Shown: positions 45,678 through 55,741 of the stretch, piece after piece | Layout: each line of letters opens with the position of its first letter | Numbering within the stretch: position 1 is the stretch's first letter | The notes under the pieces: generated by a model | Told to the model about the DNA's origin: nothing | The model's database searches: none | The model's input: only the letters and a program-made list of their open reading frames with translations | NCBI RefSeq assembly: GCF_900184795.1 | Contig: NZ_FXXN01000023.1 | Span: 17,054-81,053, forward strand | Source: Magnetospirillum sp. 15-1 | GTDB taxonomy: Bacteria; Pseudomonadota; Alphaproteobacteria; Rhodospirillales; Magnetospirillaceae | DNA: 64,000 nt | Direction of reading: 5' to 3' | Made by a program: the position numbers and the translations under genes

Positions 45678-48600
45678 ATGCGCGTCCAGCGTCACTACAC
45701 CAAGTCCGGCGAAACCGCCTATGACGGAATCCAGTTCCGCAAGGCGTCCAGCGAGATCCGCAACCCCGACGGATCGGTGGTGTTCTCCGCCACCGATATC
45801 GAGGTCCCCGCCGACTGGTCGCAGGTGGCCTGCGACGTCCTGGCCCAGAAGTATTTCCGCAAGGCCGGCGTTCCCGCCAAGCTGAAGCGCGTCGCCGAGA
45901 AGGGCGTGCCCGACTGGCTGTGCCGCCACGAGCCCGATTCCGAGGCCCTGGCCAAGCTGCCCGAGAAGGAGCGCGTGGTCGGCGAGCAGAGCGCCCGGCA
46001 GGTATTCGACCGTCTGGCCGGCACCTGGACCTATTGGGGCTGGAAGGGCGGCTATTTCAACGCCGAGGACGATGCCCGCGCCTTCCGCGACGAGATGGCC
46101 TGCATGCTGGCCCGCCAGATGGGCGCCCCCAACTCGCCGCAATGGTTCAACACCGGCCTGCACTGGGCCTATGGCATCGACGGCCCCGGCCAGGGCCATT
46201 CCTATGTGGACTTCAAGACCGGCAAGCTGGTCCGCTCCAAGTCCGCCTACGAGCATCCCCAGCCCCACGCCTGCTTCATCCAGTCCATCGAGGACGATCT
46301 GGTCAATGAAGGCGGCATCATGGACCTGTGGGTGCGCGAAGCCCGCCTGTTCAAGTACGGCTCGGGCACCGGCACCAACTTCTCCCGCCTGCGTGGCGAG
46401 GGCGAGAAGCTGTCGGGCGGCGGCCGTTCGTCGGGCCTGATGAGCTTCCTCAAGATCGGCGACCGCGCGGCCGGAGCGATCAAGTCGGGCGGCACCACGC
46501 GCCGCGCCGCCAAGATGGTGGTGGTGGACGTGGACCACCCCGACATCGAGAAGTTCATTTCCTGGAAGGTGCGCGAAGAGCAGAAGGTCGCCGCCCTGGT
46601 GGCCGGCTCGCGCCTCGCCGCCCGCCACCTGACCGAAGTGATGGCCGCCTGCCGCGAGTGGGACGGCGAGGACGGCGAGGCCCGCTTCGACCCCAAGGCC
46701 AACGCCCGCCTGAAGAAGGCGATCATCGCCGGCCGCAAGTCGGAGATTCCGGAGAACTACATCCAGCGCGTCATCCAGTTCGCGCGCCAGGGCTACACCC
46801 AGATCGACTTCCCGGTGCTGGACACCGACTGGGATTCCGAGGCCTACCTGACCGTCTCGGGTCAGAATTCCAACAACTCGGTGCGCGTCGACAACGCCTT
46901 CCTCAACTCCGTGCTGCAGGACGGCGACTGGGCGCTGAAGCACCGCAACTCCGCCAAGGCCGCCAAGACCCTCAAGGCCCGCGACCTGTGGGAGCAGATC
47001 GGCGAGGCCGCCTGGGCCTGCGCCGATCCGGGCATCCAGTTCGACACCACCATCAACGAGTGGCACACCTGCCCGGAATCGGGGCGCATCAATGCGTCCA
47101 ATCCCTGCTCCGAGTATATGTTCCTGGACGATACCGCCTGCAATCTGGCGTCCTTGAACCTGCTGTGCTTCCGCAATGAGGACGGCTCGTTCGACGTGGA
47201 GGGCTTCCGCCACGCCTGCCGCCTGTGGACCATGGTGCTGGAAATCTCGGTGCTGATGGCCCAGTTCCCCTCGCCCAAGATCGCCGAACTGTCCTATGAG
47301 TTCCGCACCCTGGGTCTGGGCTACGCCAATGTGGGCGGTCTGCTGATGGCGTCGGGCATTCCCTACGACAGCGACAAGGGCCGCGCCCTGACCGGGGCCA
47401 TCACCGCCCTGATGACCGGCGAAGCCTATGCCACCTCGGCCGACATGGCCGAGGAGCTGGGCGCCTTCGAGGGCTTCGAGAAGAACCGCCCGGCCATGAT
47501 GCGGGTGATCCGCAACCACCGCCGCGCCGCCCACGGCATGGGCACCGGCTACGAGGGTCTGTCGGTCACTCCGGTGCCGCTGGACGCCGCCAATTGCCCC
47601 GACGCCCCCCTGCTGGCCGCAGCCCGTCAGGCGTGGGACGAGGCTCTGGCCAAGGGCGAGAAGCACGGCTTCCGCAATGCCCAGTCCACCGTGGTCGCCC
47701 CCACCGGCACCATCGGCCTGGTGATGGATTGCGACACCACCGGCATCGAGCCCGACTTCGCCCTGGTGAAGTTCAAGAAGCTGGCCGGCGGCGGCTACTT
47801 CAAGATCATCAACCGCATGGTCCCCGAGGCCCTGCGCACGCTGGGCTACAACGCGGCCGACATCGCCGAGATCATCCGCTATGCGGTCGGCCATGCCTCC
47901 TTGCGCGGCGCTCCCCACGTCAACCACGACAGCCTGAAGGCCAAGGGGTTCGACGACGCCATGCTGGAGAAGATCGAAGGCCAGCTGGAAAGCGCCTTCG
48001 ACATCAAGTTCGTCTTCAACAAGTACGGCCTGGGCGAGCAGTTCTGCACCGAGACCCTGGGAATCCCCAAGGACAAGCTGGACGACTACACCTTCGACAT
48101 GCTGGCCTGGCTGGGCTTCACGCGCGAGCAGATCGATCTGGCCAACACCTACGTCACCGGCGCCATGACGCTGGAAGGCGCGCCCTTCCTCAAGGAAGAG
48201 CACCTGCCGATATTCGACTGCGCCTCGCCTTGCGGCCGCGTCGGCAAGCGTTTCCTGTCGGTGGACAGCCACATCCGCATGATGGCCGCCGCCCAGCCCT
48301 TCATCTCGGGCGCCATCTCCAAGACCATCAACATGGCCAATAACGCCACGGTCGAGGATTGCAAGAACGCCTACATGCTGTCCTGGCGTCTGGGCATCAA
48401 GGCCAATGCGCTGTACCGCGACGGCTCCAAGCTCAGCCAGCCGCTGCAGGCCTCCCTGCTCGATGATGCCGGCGAACTGGCCGACGAGCTGGCCGACGCC
48501 TCCATGGCGAGCCGCACCGAGATCGTCGCCGAGCGCATGGTCGAGCGGGTGTTCCAGCAGGCCCAGGCGCGGCGCAAGCTGCCCGACCGCCGCAAGGGCT

Positions 48601-49349
48601 ACATCCAGAAGGCCATCGTCGGCGGCCACAAGGTCTATCTGCACACCGGCGAATACGAAGACGGCAAGCTGGGCGAGATCTTCATCGACATGCACAAGGA
48701 AGGCGCCGCCTTCCGGGCCATGATGAACAACTTCGCCATCGCCATCTCGGTGGGCCTGCAGTACGGCGTGCCGCTGGAGGAATTCGTCGAGGCCTTCACC
48801 TTCACCCGCTTCGAGCCGTCGGGCATGGTGGAAGGCAACGACACCATCAAGATGTCGTCGTCCATCCTGGACTACATCTTCCGCGAGCTGGCCATCTCCT
48901 ACCTGGGCCGCAACGACCTGGCCCATGTGGAGCCCGCCGACCTCACCCCCGACACGGTGGGCCGCGGCGCCCAGGAAGGGCTGCCGGAAGCGGCCGTTGC
49001 CGCCGCCGCCGCCCAGCAGTTGGCGGTGGTCGAAAAGGTGGCGTCGCGCGGCTATGTGCGCTCGTCCAACCTGCTGTTCATGACGCGGGCCAATGGTCCG
49101 ACCTCCATGTCGGCGGACATCTCGGGCGGTGCCATGCAGTTGGCGGCGGCGGCCCAGAGCGCGGTCAGCGTCGCGGTGAACGCCGAGGCCCTGATCCAGG
49201 AGTTCGACGCCCGCGCCGAACAGATCCGCACGGCGCGCATGAAGGGCTATGAAGGCGACGCCTGCCCCGAATGCGGCAACTTCACCCTGGTGCGCAACGG
49301 CACCTGCCTGAAGTGCGACACCTGCGGCGGCACCACCGGCTGCTCGTAA
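45678..49349 (+). CDS. nrdJ: Adenosylcobalamin-dependent (class II) ribonucleotide reductase
   Basis: A 1223-residue enzyme reducing ribonucleotides using adenosylcobalamin, independent of oxygen. Visible are [13 protein letters not shown], the [13 protein letters not shown] substrate loop, [35 protein letters not shown] with an active-site Cys, and [20 protein letters not shown]. The C-terminal zinc-type motif is [23 protein letters not shown]. The length is normal for the long alphaproteobacterial NrdJ. ATG 45678 has GAGGGG 7 bases upstream. Two NrdR boxes suggest dATP-responsive repression. It allows DNA synthesis both with and without oxygen, suiting the rest of the window. Confidence 0.96.
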   Translation: MRVQRHYTKSGETAYDGIQFRKASSEIRNPDGSVVFSATDIEVPADWSQVACDVLAQKYFRKAGVPAKLKRVAEKGVPDWLCRHEPDSEALAKLPEKERVVGEQSARQVFDRLAGTWTYWGWKGGYFNAEDDARAFRDEMACMLARQMGAPNSPQWFNTGLHWAYGIDGPGQGHSYVDFKTGKLVRSKSAYEHPQPHACFIQSIEDDLVNEGGIMDLWVREARLFKYGSGTGTNFSRLRGEGEKLSGGGRSSGLMSFLKIGDRAAGAIKSGGTTRRAAKMVVVDVDHPDIEKFISWKVREEQKVAALVAGSRLAARHLTEVMAACREWDGEDGEARFDPKANARLKKAIIAGRKSEIPENYIQRVIQFARQGYTQIDFPVLDTDWDSEAYLTVSGQNSNNSVRVDNAFLNSVLQDGDWALKHRNSAKAAKTLKARDLWEQIGEAAWACADPGIQFDTTINEWHTCPESGRINASNPCSEYMFLDDTACNLASLNLLCFRNEDGSFDVEGFRHACRLWTMVLEISVLMAQFPSPKIAELSYEFRTLGLGYANVGGLLMASGIPYDSDKGRALTGAITALMTGEAYATSADMAEELGAFEGFEKNRPAMMRVIRNHRRAAHGMGTGYEGLSVTPVPLDAANCPDAPLLAAARQAWDEALAKGEKHGFRNAQSTVVAPTGTIGLVMDCDTTGIEPDFALVKFKKLAGGGYFKIINRMVPEALRTLGYNAADIAEIIRYAVGHASLRGAPHVNHDSLKAKGFDDAMLEKIEGQLESAFDIKFVFNKYGLGEQFCTETLGIPKDKLDDYTFDMLAWLGFTREQIDLANTYVTGAMTLEGAPFLKEEHLPIFDCASPCGRVGKRFLSVDSHIRMMAAAQPFISGAISKTINMANNATVEDCKNAYMLSWRLGIKANALYRDGSKLSQPLQASLLDDAGELADELADASMASRTEIVAERMVERVFQQAQARRKLPDRRKGYIQKAIVGGHKVYLHTGEYEDGKLGEIFIDMHKEGAAFRAMMNNFAIAISVGLQYGVPLEEFVEAFTFTRFEPSGMVEGNDTIKMSSSILDYIFRELAISYLGRNDLAHVEPADLTPDTVGRGAQEGLPEAAVAAAAAQQLAVVEKVASRGYVRSSNLLFMTRANGPTSMSADISGGAMQLAAAAQSAVSVAVNAEALIQEFDARAEQIRTARMKGYEGDACPECGNFTLVRNGTCLKCDTCGGTTGCS

Positions 49350-49361
49350 GCGATAGCCGTT

Positions 49362-49439
49362 ATGCCGCGCACCATAGTTTGGCCGGTGCGCGGCATCAAA
49401 CGAAGCAACAGCCCGTCGTACCCCTGGGTACGGCGGGCT
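49362..49439 (+). terminator. Two successive hairpins after nrdJ
   Basis: Hairpin 1 has a perfect 12-bp stem (ATGCCGCGCACC at 49362-49373 with its complement at 49385-49396). Hairpin 2 has a 14-bp stem with one G-T pair (49410-49423 with 49426-49439). No clear T-run follows either, so termination is likely but not certain. Confidence 0.55.
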
Positions 49440-49509
49440 GAACCGTTTGCCCCTCCGATCCTTAATCCTTAGGCCGGCTCGGTGCCGCCAAGGCCCCTAT
49501 AACACCGTT

Positions 49510-49530
49510 GTCACAGCATCCTCACCCTCC
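49510..49530 (+). promoter_or_regulatory. Shared direct-repeat element, copy A (upstream of otsA)
   Basis: GTCACAG, four bases, CTCACCC, one base, CC. The TCAC cores are 11 bp apart, one helical turn, as in sites for OmpR/PhoB-type response regulators. Two more copies with 17 of 21 positions invariant stand before the genes at 54541 and 55340. An inverted repeat (TCCGATC-ACATG-GATCGGA, 49528-49546) follows immediately and may shape the leader. Confidence 0.55.
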
Positions 49531-49577
49531 GATCACATGGATCGGAGTCATCCTTCCTCAAAAGGAAGGCGGTGCCC

Positions 49578-51503
49578 ATGCAAATGGCAATTCGGTTCCT
49601 TCTCCTCCCGCAGGTCAGGCTGGTCGACATTGGACGCGAAGCGGCGCCCCTGGTTGCCCGCCCTGCCCTGATCGCCGCCACTTTGGCGCTGTTCGCCGAA
49701 ACCATCGAGTTTGCCGGCGACAACCTTGCGGCCGTCCTGGCCCTTCTCGGAATGGGGGCGGCCGTAGCCGCCATCATCGTCACCCGCCTGATGCGAAGGT
49801 ACTGGATTCACGCCATGTACGGAGATCGACCAATGAAGAGCGATGGAAACGATGGCGCGGAGATGGCCCCGCAAGCCAAACCGTTGATCCGCAGGGTCCA
49901 GTCGATGCTGCGCAGCCTCCACATGCCGCGCCTCCCGGGCAAGGCCATCCGCGTCAACTGGAGTCCCGACAGCCTGCGCAGCGTCCTGGATAAGGAACTG
50001 CCAGGAGCCGAAGTGCTGGTGGTGTCCAACCGCGAGCCCTACATCCATAATCTGGAGGACGGGCATATAACTTTACAGCGCCCGGCCAGTGGGCTGGTGA
50101 CAGCGCTGGAGCCGGTCATGCGGGCATGCGGCGGCATCTGGATCGCCCACGCCAGCGGCTCGGCGGACCAGGCCGTGGTCGATGCCGAAGGCCATCTGCC
50201 GGTGCCGCCGGGCGCGCCGACCTACACCCTGCGCCGCATCTGGCTGTCCGAGGAGGAACAGGACGGCTACTACTACGGCTTCGCCAATGAAGGGATGTGG
50301 CCGCTATGCCATATCGTCTTCATCCGCCCGACCTTTCGCGCCTCGGACTGGGAACAGTACGTCGCGGTCAACCGCAAATTCGCCGACGCCGTGATCGCCG
50401 AGGCACGCACCGCCGATCCGGTCATCCTGGTCCAGGACTACCACTTCGCCCTGCTGCCCAGGATGGTGCGCGAGCGGCTGCCCGAGGCGACCATCATTAC
50501 CTTCTGGCACATTCCCTGGCCCAATCCCGAGGTCTTCGGCATCTGCCCGTGGAAGGAGGACATCCTGTCGGGTCTGTTGGGCAGTTCGATCCTCGGCTTC
50601 CACACCCAATTCCACTGCCTCAATTTCCTGGAATCGGCCGACCGTTTCCTGGAATGCCAGATCGACCGCGAGCACAGCACCATCCGAGCCGGAGAGGTCT
50701 CCACGCTGGTGCGCCCCTATCCCATCTCCATCGAATGGCCGCCGGCGGCCCTGAGCCACCAGGCGCCGGTGAAGGCGTGCCGCGAAAGCGTACACAAGAC
50801 GTTCGGCATTGCCCCCGACGTCTTGCTGGCGGTGGGGGTCGAGCGCTTCGACTACACCAAGGGCATCGCCGACCGCTTCCATGCGATGGAAAGCCTGCTC
50901 GATACCCATCCCGAATGGATCGGCCGCGTCACCCTGCTCCAGATTGCCGCTCCGACCCGCACCCGCCTTGCCGCCTATCGCGACGCCCAGGCCGAGGCGG
51001 AAGCCGTGGCCCAGGCCGTCAATGCCCGCTTCGGCCGAAACGGCTGGGCGCCGATCGTCCTGGTGGCCAGGCATCACGAGCCGGACGCGGTGTTCACCCT
51101 GTTCCGCGCCGCCGATCTGTGCATGGTCTCCAGTCTGCACGACGGCATGAATCTGGTGGCCAAGGAGTTTGTCGCCGCCCGCGACGACGAGGACGGCGTG
51201 CTGGTCCTGTCCACCTTCGCCGGCGCCTCCCGCGAGTTGCGGGAAGCCCTGATCGTCAATCCCTACGATATTCGCGCCATGGGTGAAGCCATCCACGCCG
51301 CCCTCTCCATGCCGGCCGAGCAGCGGCGCGAGCGGATGAGGCTGATGCGCGAGATGGTGGGGGAGAACAATATCTACTTCTGGGCGGGCCGCATGCTGCT
51401 CGACGCCGCTCGCATGCGCAAGCGCCGCAACATCGAACAGCAGGCCCAGGCCGACGAGGTATCCACCGACGAGTGGGGGCGCAAGCGGGTGGTGAACGGG
51501 TGA
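49578..51503 (+). CDS. otsA: Membrane-anchored trehalose-6-phosphate synthase (GT20)
   Basis: A 641-residue enzyme making trehalose 6-phosphate from UDP-glucose and glucose 6-phosphate. The first 85 residues carry two hydrophobic segments (about 28-42 and 50-70), absent from the usual 470-residue OtsA, so this form is probably held at the membrane. The GT20 domain starts near residue 135: [55 protein letters not shown] and [20 protein letters not shown] 49578 has AAGGAAGG 8 bases upstream, like the other two genes sharing element A. An internal ATG at 49833 with GGAG could also give a soluble form. otsB follows with overlap. Confidence 0.92.
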   Translation: MQMAIRFLLLPQVRLVDIGREAAPLVARPALIAATLALFAETIEFAGDNLAAVLALLGMGAAVAAIIVTRLMRRYWIHAMYGDRPMKSDGNDGAEMAPQAKPLIRRVQSMLRSLHMPRLPGKAIRVNWSPDSLRSVLDKELPGAEVLVVSNREPYIHNLEDGHITLQRPASGLVTALEPVMRACGGIWIAHASGSADQAVVDAEGHLPVPPGAPTYTLRRIWLSEEEQDGYYYGFANEGMWPLCHIVFIRPTFRASDWEQYVAVNRKFADAVIAEARTADPVILVQDYHFALLPRMVRERLPEATIITFWHIPWPNPEVFGICPWKEDILSGLLGSSILGFHTQFHCLNFLESADRFLECQIDREHSTIRAGEVSTLVRPYPISIEWPPAALSHQAPVKACRESVHKTFGIAPDVLLAVGVERFDYTKGIADRFHAMESLLDTHPEWIGRVTLLQIAAPTRTRLAAYRDAQAEAEAVAQAVNARFGRNGWAPIVLVARHHEPDAVFTLFRAADLCMVSSLHDGMNLVAKEFVAARDDEDGVLVLSTFAGASRELREALIVNPYDIRAMGEAIHAALSMPAEQRRERMRLMREMVGENNIYFWAGRMLLDAARMRKRRNIEQQAQADEVSTDEWGRKRVVNG

Positions 51504-52264
51504 TGCCGGATATCATGCCGCCATCCGAGGCCCCGATGGACTGGGCATTGTTCCTCGACGTCGATGGCACCTTGCTTGATCTGGCGCCAAAGCCCGGCGA
51601 GGTGGTGGTGCCCCGCACCCTGCGCCCACGGCTGGAGACCCTGAGGCGGCGGTTTGGCGGAGCCTTGGCATTGGTCAGCGGCCGCGCCCTGTCCGGTGTC
51701 GATCAGCTCTTTCCGGGAGGCCATGACGCGGCGGGCAGCCATGGCGCCGAATGGCGCCTTGCCGGAACGACCACGGTTCTGGCCGATCCCTGGCCCGACG
51801 AGGTGGCGACGATGGTCGTGACCGCCGCCGGTCTGCTGCCGGGAATCCTGGTGGAGCGCAAGCCCCGGTCCGTGGCGCTGCATTATCGGGATGCGCCGGA
51901 GCGCGAACCGGCGGTCAAAGCCCTGGCCGAAGCCGCCATTCGCAACGCCGGGACGGAGCTCCGCCTGCTGGAGGGAAAAGCGGTGATCGAGATCGCCTCC
52001 CCCGAAGCAGACAAGGGAATGGCCATCGACCGCTTCATGCGCGTTCCACCCTACGCCGGACGCCGCCCGGTCTTCGCGGGAGACGACATTACCGACGAAA
52101 GCGGCTTTGCCGCCGTCAACCGCCTGGACGGCCTCTCGCTGCATGTGGGGCGGAGCCTGGTGACCAGGGCGCATTTCCGACTGTCCACGCCCGTGTCATT
52201 GCGCCGGTGGCTTGCTCGCCTGGATCAGGCGCCGGGAGGTGTATCCGACCATGAACTCCCTTGA
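51503..52264 (+). CDS. otsB: Trehalose-6-phosphate phosphatase
   Basis: A 253-residue HAD-family phosphatase releasing trehalose. The nucleophile motif is LDVDGTLLD near residue 20, motif II is LVSGRAL, and the acidic motif is FAGDDITDESGF; the lysine is probably in SPEADKGMAI. ATG 51503 shares a base with the otsA stop (TGATG), and a GTG one codon earlier is an alternative. The 3' end overlaps the GH15 gene by 14 bases, so otsA-otsB-GH15 is one unit. Confidence 0.92.
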   Translation: MPDIMPPSEAPMDWALFLDVDGTLLDLAPKPGEVVVPRTLRPRLETLRRRFGGALALVSGRALSGVDQLFPGGHDAAGSHGAEWRLAGTTTVLADPWPDEVATMVVTAAGLLPGILVERKPRSVALHYRDAPEREPAVKALAEAAIRNAGTELRLLEGKAVIEIASPEADKGMAIDRFMRVPPYAGRRPVFAGDDITDESGFAAVNRLDGLSLHVGRSLVTRAHFRLSTPVSLRRWLARLDQAPGGVSDHELP

Positions 52265-54050
52265 TCTTGGCGTCATCGGCAATTGCAATATCGCCGCCCT
52301 GGTGGATTCTCGGGCCACCATCGTCTGGGGGTGCTTTCCCCGGTTGGACGGCGACGCGGTCTTTCATGGCCTGCTGAACGGCAGCCGGCCCCCAAGCCCG
52401 GCGCCCCCCGGTGACGGGGCGTTTTCCATCGAACTGGTCGACCAATTCCATTCGGAACAGGCCTACCTGCCCAACTCGGCGATTCTTTGCACCACCTTGC
52501 ACGACCACCATGGCGGGACGGCCGAGGTCATGGACTTCGCGCCACGCTTCGCGCTTTACGAACGGATGTATCGCCCGCCGATGATCGTGCGGCGGATCAG
52601 GCCGGTGCAGGGCCGCCCGCGGATGCTGGTGCGGCTGCGCCCCGGCTTCGAGAGCGGCGGTCTCGCGCCGCAGATCACCCGGGGCAGCAACCACCTTCGC
52701 TATGTCTCGCCGGCCCAGACGCTCCGCCTGACCACCAACGCACCGGTGTCCTATGTCATCGAGGAGCGCCCGTTCGCCCTCGACCGCCCCATGGACATGC
52801 TGCTGGGCAGCGACGAAAGCCTTCAGGCCGGGGTGGAAACCACCGCTCGCGACCTATTCGAACGAACCCTGGATCATTGGCGCAGCTGGGTCCGGTCGCT
52901 GTCGATCCCGTTCGAATGGCAGGACGCGGTGATTCGCGCCGCCATCACCCTCAAGCTGTGCAACTTCGAGGAAACCGGGGCCATCGTCGCCGCCCTGACC
53001 ACCTCCATTCCCGAGGCGCCGGACAGCCAGCGCAACTGGGACTACCGCCTCTGCTGGCTGCGCGACGCCTATTTCGTCATTCATGCCCTCAATCGCCTGG
53101 GCGTCACCCGGACCATGGAAGACTATCTGCGCTTCATCAACGATGCCGTCGAGGACGCCACCGGGGGGGAATTACGCCCGGTCTATGGCATCACCCGGGA
53201 TTCGTCCATCGACGAGACCCTCATCCCCCACCTTGCGGGCTACCGGGGATTCGGGCCGGTCCGCGTCGGCAACCAGGCCCACCTCCAAGTGCAGAACGAC
53301 GTCTATGGCAGCGTCGTCCTGGCGTCGACCCACGCCTTCTTCGACCGGCGGCTCACCCAGCCCGGCAACGCCCCCCAGTTCGAGCAACTGGAGCGCCTGG
53401 GACATCGGGCGGTCGCCGTGTTCGACAAGCCGGATGCCGGGCCGTGGGAGTTGCGGACCATCGCCTCGGTCCATACCTTTTCCGCCGTGATGTGCTGGGC
53501 CGCCTGCGATCGTCTGGCCAAGATCGCCCGCCATATCGGCCTGAGTGATCGCGCGACCTATTGGCGCCGGGAGGCCGACCGGCTGCATACCATCATCTGT
53601 GAACGCGCCTGGAACCCGGACCTGGGCAGTTTCGTCTCGACCTTCGGGGGAGATGCCATGGACGCAACCCTGCTGCTGCTCCACGAGGTCGATTTCCTCA
53701 ACGCCGGCGACCCGCGCTTCGCCGCGACCGTAAACGCCGTCGCCGACAACCTGCGGACCGGCGATTTCCTTTTTCGCTATGTCGGCGAGGATGATTTCGG
53801 ACGGCCGGCCACCGCCTTCATCATCTGCGTCTTCTGGTATATCGATGCCCTGGCCGCCTTGGGGCGGCGCGACGAGGCGCGGGAGCTGTTCGAAAACGTC
53901 CTGGCACGGCGCAACGCCCTGGGACTGCTGTCCGAGGACATCGACCCGTCGAGCGGCGAATTGTGGGGGAACTTTCCCCAGACCTATTCCATGGTCGGCC
54001 TGATCAACTGCGCCATGCGGCTGTCCCGGACCTGGGAAGAGGCGTTCTAG
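52251..54050 (+). CDS. GH15 glucoamylase/trehalase-like glycosidase
   Basis: A 599-residue cytoplasmic enzyme with an N-terminal beta domain (1-210; DLGVIGNCNIAALVDSRATIVWGCFPRLD) and an alpha/alpha barrel (from about 215). The two expected catalytic glutamates are in SSIDETLIPHL-type and SEDIDPSSGELWGNFPQTYS blocks, and NWDYRLCWLRDAYF is the GH15 signature. The family includes bacterial trehalases and glucoamylases. Being in the ots operon, trehalose turnover is the likely role. ATG 52251 has GGGAGGTG 9 bases upstream; there is no signal peptide. Confidence 0.9.
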   Translation: MNSLDLGVIGNCNIAALVDSRATIVWGCFPRLDGDAVFHGLLNGSRPPSPAPPGDGAFSIELVDQFHSEQAYLPNSAILCTTLHDHHGGTAEVMDFAPRFALYERMYRPPMIVRRIRPVQGRPRMLVRLRPGFESGGLAPQITRGSNHLRYVSPAQTLRLTTNAPVSYVIEERPFALDRPMDMLLGSDESLQAGVETTARDLFERTLDHWRSWVRSLSIPFEWQDAVIRAAITLKLCNFEETGAIVAALTTSIPEAPDSQRNWDYRLCWLRDAYFVIHALNRLGVTRTMEDYLRFINDAVEDATGGELRPVYGITRDSSIDETLIPHLAGYRGFGPVRVGNQAHLQVQNDVYGSVVLASTHAFFDRRLTQPGNAPQFEQLERLGHRAVAVFDKPDAGPWELRTIASVHTFSAVMCWAACDRLAKIARHIGLSDRATYWRREADRLHTIICERAWNPDLGSFVSTFGGDAMDATLLLLHEVDFLNAGDPRFAATVNAVADNLRTGDFLFRYVGEDDFGRPATAFIICVFWYIDALAALGRRDEARELFENVLARRNALGLLSEDIDPSSGELWGNFPQTYSMVGLINCAMRLSRTWEEAF

Positions 54051-54071
54051 CCCCGGCTTCAGCCGGCATGC

Positions 54072-54284
54072 CTACTGGCTCACCCACTCGACCAGCTTCA
54101 AGGCCTCGGATGCGGACAAATCCGGCCGGACGGCCATCACCACCTGGACGGCCCGTTGCGTCGCCCCAAGCTGGTCGAGACCGACCGCATGGGCATCGTC
54201 CATCTCCACGTGGATGACACGGGCCAGAAAGCCGCCTTCCGGCCGGCCTGACGGTGGTCGGTATCGTTCCTGTTCGATCGGCAT
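54072..54284 (-). CDS. Small protein of unknown function (70 residues)
   Basis: A 70-residue protein on the opposite strand to the flanking operons. GGAGAG stands 7 bases before ATG 54284. The second half (ARVIHVEMDDAHAVGLDQLG then ATQRAVQVVMAVRPDLSAS, ending KLVEWVSQ) looks like a compact helical domain with normal amino-acid composition. I know no family. It is convergent with the GH15 gene. A real gene is likely because of its ribosome binding site and protein-like composition, but this is not certain. Confidence 0.55.
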   Translation of the reverse strand: MPIEQERYRPPSGRPEGGFLARVIHVEMDDAHAVGLDQLGATQRAVQVVMAVRPDLSASEALKLVEWVSQ

Positions 54285-54455
54285 TCCGGACTCTCCGGGA
54301 AATGATCACCCCGATGAGGTGGGTCAGACGGCCAAGGAGTCAACCTGACCATACCACAAGCGATACGGGCGGATTAGACCATGGTGCATCGAATAAGCCA
54401 CGATGGTCTGGCTTCATGCAGTCCCTCCGCCCACCGGATATATGGTCACCGTGTC

Positions 54456-54476
54456 GTCACAGCCTTCTCACCCGCC
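54456..54476 (+). promoter_or_regulatory. Shared direct-repeat element, copy B (upstream of glycine-zipper lipoprotein)
   Basis: Same pattern as copy A: GTCACAG, CCTT, CTCACCC, G, CC. It lies 64 bases before ATG 54541 (copy A is 47 bases and copy C 59 bases before their start codons). The spacing of the TCAC cores is again 11 bp. Confidence 0.55.
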
Positions 54477-54540
54477 GCTCCTTCCAAGGGGTGTACGTTC
54501 TTACCGATGGGTCCGTCCCAGAACTGCAAGGAAGATCGTC

Positions 54541-54798
54541 ATGAGAACGCTCGCCAAAGCCCCGGCCGCCCTGGCCGTGGTTCTGACCCTGGCCCTGTCG
54601 GCCTGCGCCAACATGACCAACCAGCAGCAGCGGTCCTTGTCGGGTGGCGCCATGGGCGCAGCGGGTGGCGCGGCTGTCGCCGCCCTGACCGGCGGCAGTG
54701 CCGGCCTCGGCGCGCTGATCGGCGGCGGCGGCGGGGCACTCATCGGTGCCCTGATCCCCGACAACGGACGGCCGCGAGACGGTTCGCCAAGGCGCTAG
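54541..54798 (+). CDS. Small glycine-zipper lipoprotein
   Basis: An 85-residue lipoprotein. The signal peptide ends at ALSAC, with the lipid-bearing Cys at residue 21. The mature part is dominated by Gly/Ala zippers (LSGGAMGAAGGAAVAALTGG then GLGALIGGGGGALIGALIP), typical of YMGG/OsmB-like outer-membrane lipoproteins, and ends with a basic tail. ATG 54541 has AAGGAAG 7 bases upstream. It stands behind element B, together with the downstream BON lipoprotein, as a likely stress or osmotic response gene. Confidence 0.85.
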   Translation: MRTLAKAPAALAVVLTLALSACANMTNQQQRSLSGGAMGAAGGAAVAALTGGSAGLGALIGGGGGALIGALIPDNGRPRDGSPRR

Positions 54799-54838
54799 CG
54801 GTCATCGGGAGAATTCGACGGCAATCCCGGTTCCGGAT

Positions 54839-54868
54839 GAGAGCCCGCGAGACGACCGGCGGGCTCTC
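54839..54868 (+). terminator. Hairpin between the two lipoprotein genes
   Basis: A perfect 10-bp stem (GAGAGCCCGC at 54839-54848 with GCGGGCTCTC at 54859-54868) and a 10-base loop. No T-run follows, so it may attenuate or protect mRNA rather than fully terminate. Confidence 0.5.
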
Positions 54869-54909
54869 CCGGATCATCCTCGGATCGGTTGCGCGACAGG
54901 AGGAAGTCC

Positions 54910-55215
54910 ATGAGCAAGACCATCAGGACGCTCGCCATGTTGGCCATGATCGTGCCGATCGTCGCGTGCGCTCCGACAGACACCAGCGAAAGCACCGGCG
55001 AATTTCTCGATGACTCGGTGATCACGATCAAGGTCAAGAACGCCATCATAGCCGACCCGGCGCTGAAGGTTCTGCAGATTCGCGTGGCCACCTTCAAGGG
55101 CAGGGTTCAGATGAGCGGCTTTGTCGATAGCCAGCAAATGATTGCCCATGCGGGAGCCGTCGTTGCCGATGTGGAGGGTGTGAAAAGCGTACAGAACGAT
55201 CTGATCGCGAAGTGA
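54910..55215 (+). CDS. BON-domain lipoprotein
   Basis: A 101-residue protein with a lipoprotein-type signal (TLAMLAMIVPIVACAP; Cys near residue 20) and one BON domain: DDSVITIKVKNAIIADPALKVLQIRVATFKGRVQMSGFVDSQ-like pattern with the closing VEGVKSVQNDL. BON proteins such as OsmY and DolP bind membranes and stabilise the envelope under stress. ATG 54910 has AGGAGGAAG 6 bases upstream. It lies 111 bp after the glycine-zipper gene and may share its promoter. Confidence 0.88.
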   Translation: MSKTIRTLAMLAMIVPIVACAPTDTSESTGEFLDDSVITIKVKNAIIADPALKVLQIRVATFKGRVQMSGFVDSQQMIAHAGAVVADVEGVKSVQNDLIAK

Positions 55216-55259
55216 GCAGGAAGCCGCCAGCCCTGGGCGACAGGCTCGGTCTCCGAAAA

Positions 55260-55280
55260 GTCACAGATTTCTCACCCCCC
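55260..55280 (+). promoter_or_regulatory. Shared direct-repeat element, copy C (upstream of a 72-residue protein)
   Basis: GTCACAG, ATTT, CTCACCC, C, CC. The invariant positions match copies A and B. A GGAAC follows at about 55290 but without a matching CGTT, so an EcfG promoter is not supported. Confidence 0.55.
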
Positions 55281-55339
55281 GGTCCCACCGGAACGCGTAC
55301 TCCTTGCAACGCCGATTTCACCAAGGAAGGGGTGCCGTC

Positions 55340-55558
55340 ATGATCGATCATGAGAGCATTGCCGCCGCCGTCGACCACGGCGGACGCCGCGAGCATATAG
55401 CCATTGCCGCATGTAAATCCAACTCCGGCGCGGTAAAGGAAATCGCCTATTCCCCTGTCGATCACTGCTTCTTCGTGACCGTCGATGGGCGTGAGAGGCT
55501 GCGCAGCGACGTACCGGAAACCGCCTATAACTTTTTCAGCGGTATCGCGCCCGAATAG
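55340..55558 (+). CDS. Small protein of unknown function (72 residues)
   Basis: A 72-residue soluble protein. ATG 55340 has AAGGAAGGGG 7 bases upstream, closely resembling the ribosome binding site of otsA. It has no signal peptide or membrane span. The segment VKEIAYSPVDHCFFVTVDGRE suggests a small beta-sheet fold and the end ETAYNFFSGIAPE a helix. I recognise no family. It belongs to the group behind the shared direct-repeat element, so a stress role is inferred from context only. A terminator follows. Confidence 0.65.
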   Translation: MIDHESIAAAVDHGGRREHIAIAACKSNSGAVKEIAYSPVDHCFFVTVDGRERLRSDVPETAYNFFSGIAPE

Positions 55559-55588
55559 ACGCCCACCTTTCGCAGACCCTCCCCTCGG

Positions 55589-55620
55589 CGCACCGCACGG
55601 ATATGTGGTGCGTTATTTTT
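55589..55620 (+). terminator. Terminator of the 72-residue protein gene
   Basis: Stem CGCACC (55589-55594) with GGTGCG (55607-55612), extended by CAC/GTG inside, followed by TTATTTTTG. Confidence 0.75.
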
Positions 55621-55741
55621 GTTTTGGCACAATATCTAGCTGGACGATGGCCCGTCTTTAGTGCATTCTGTCTCCACCATTTGATTCGCCCGGGCCGGAT
55701 TTCGCTGAAGGCGTCAACGGCTTTTGGTGTGTCTTACAGCG

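Noticed and set aside
44976-48926. A 1316-codon open frame antisense to nrdJ
   Set aside because: The GC-rich codon bias keeps the opposite strand open. Only the last 116 codons (NDUFA12) look like a protein; the rest is a mirror of nrdJ, which has full family conservation.
55286-55310. EcfG (general stress) promoter before the 72-residue gene
   Set aside because: GGAAC is present but no CGTT follows at 16 or 17 bases, and the other two loci lack it.
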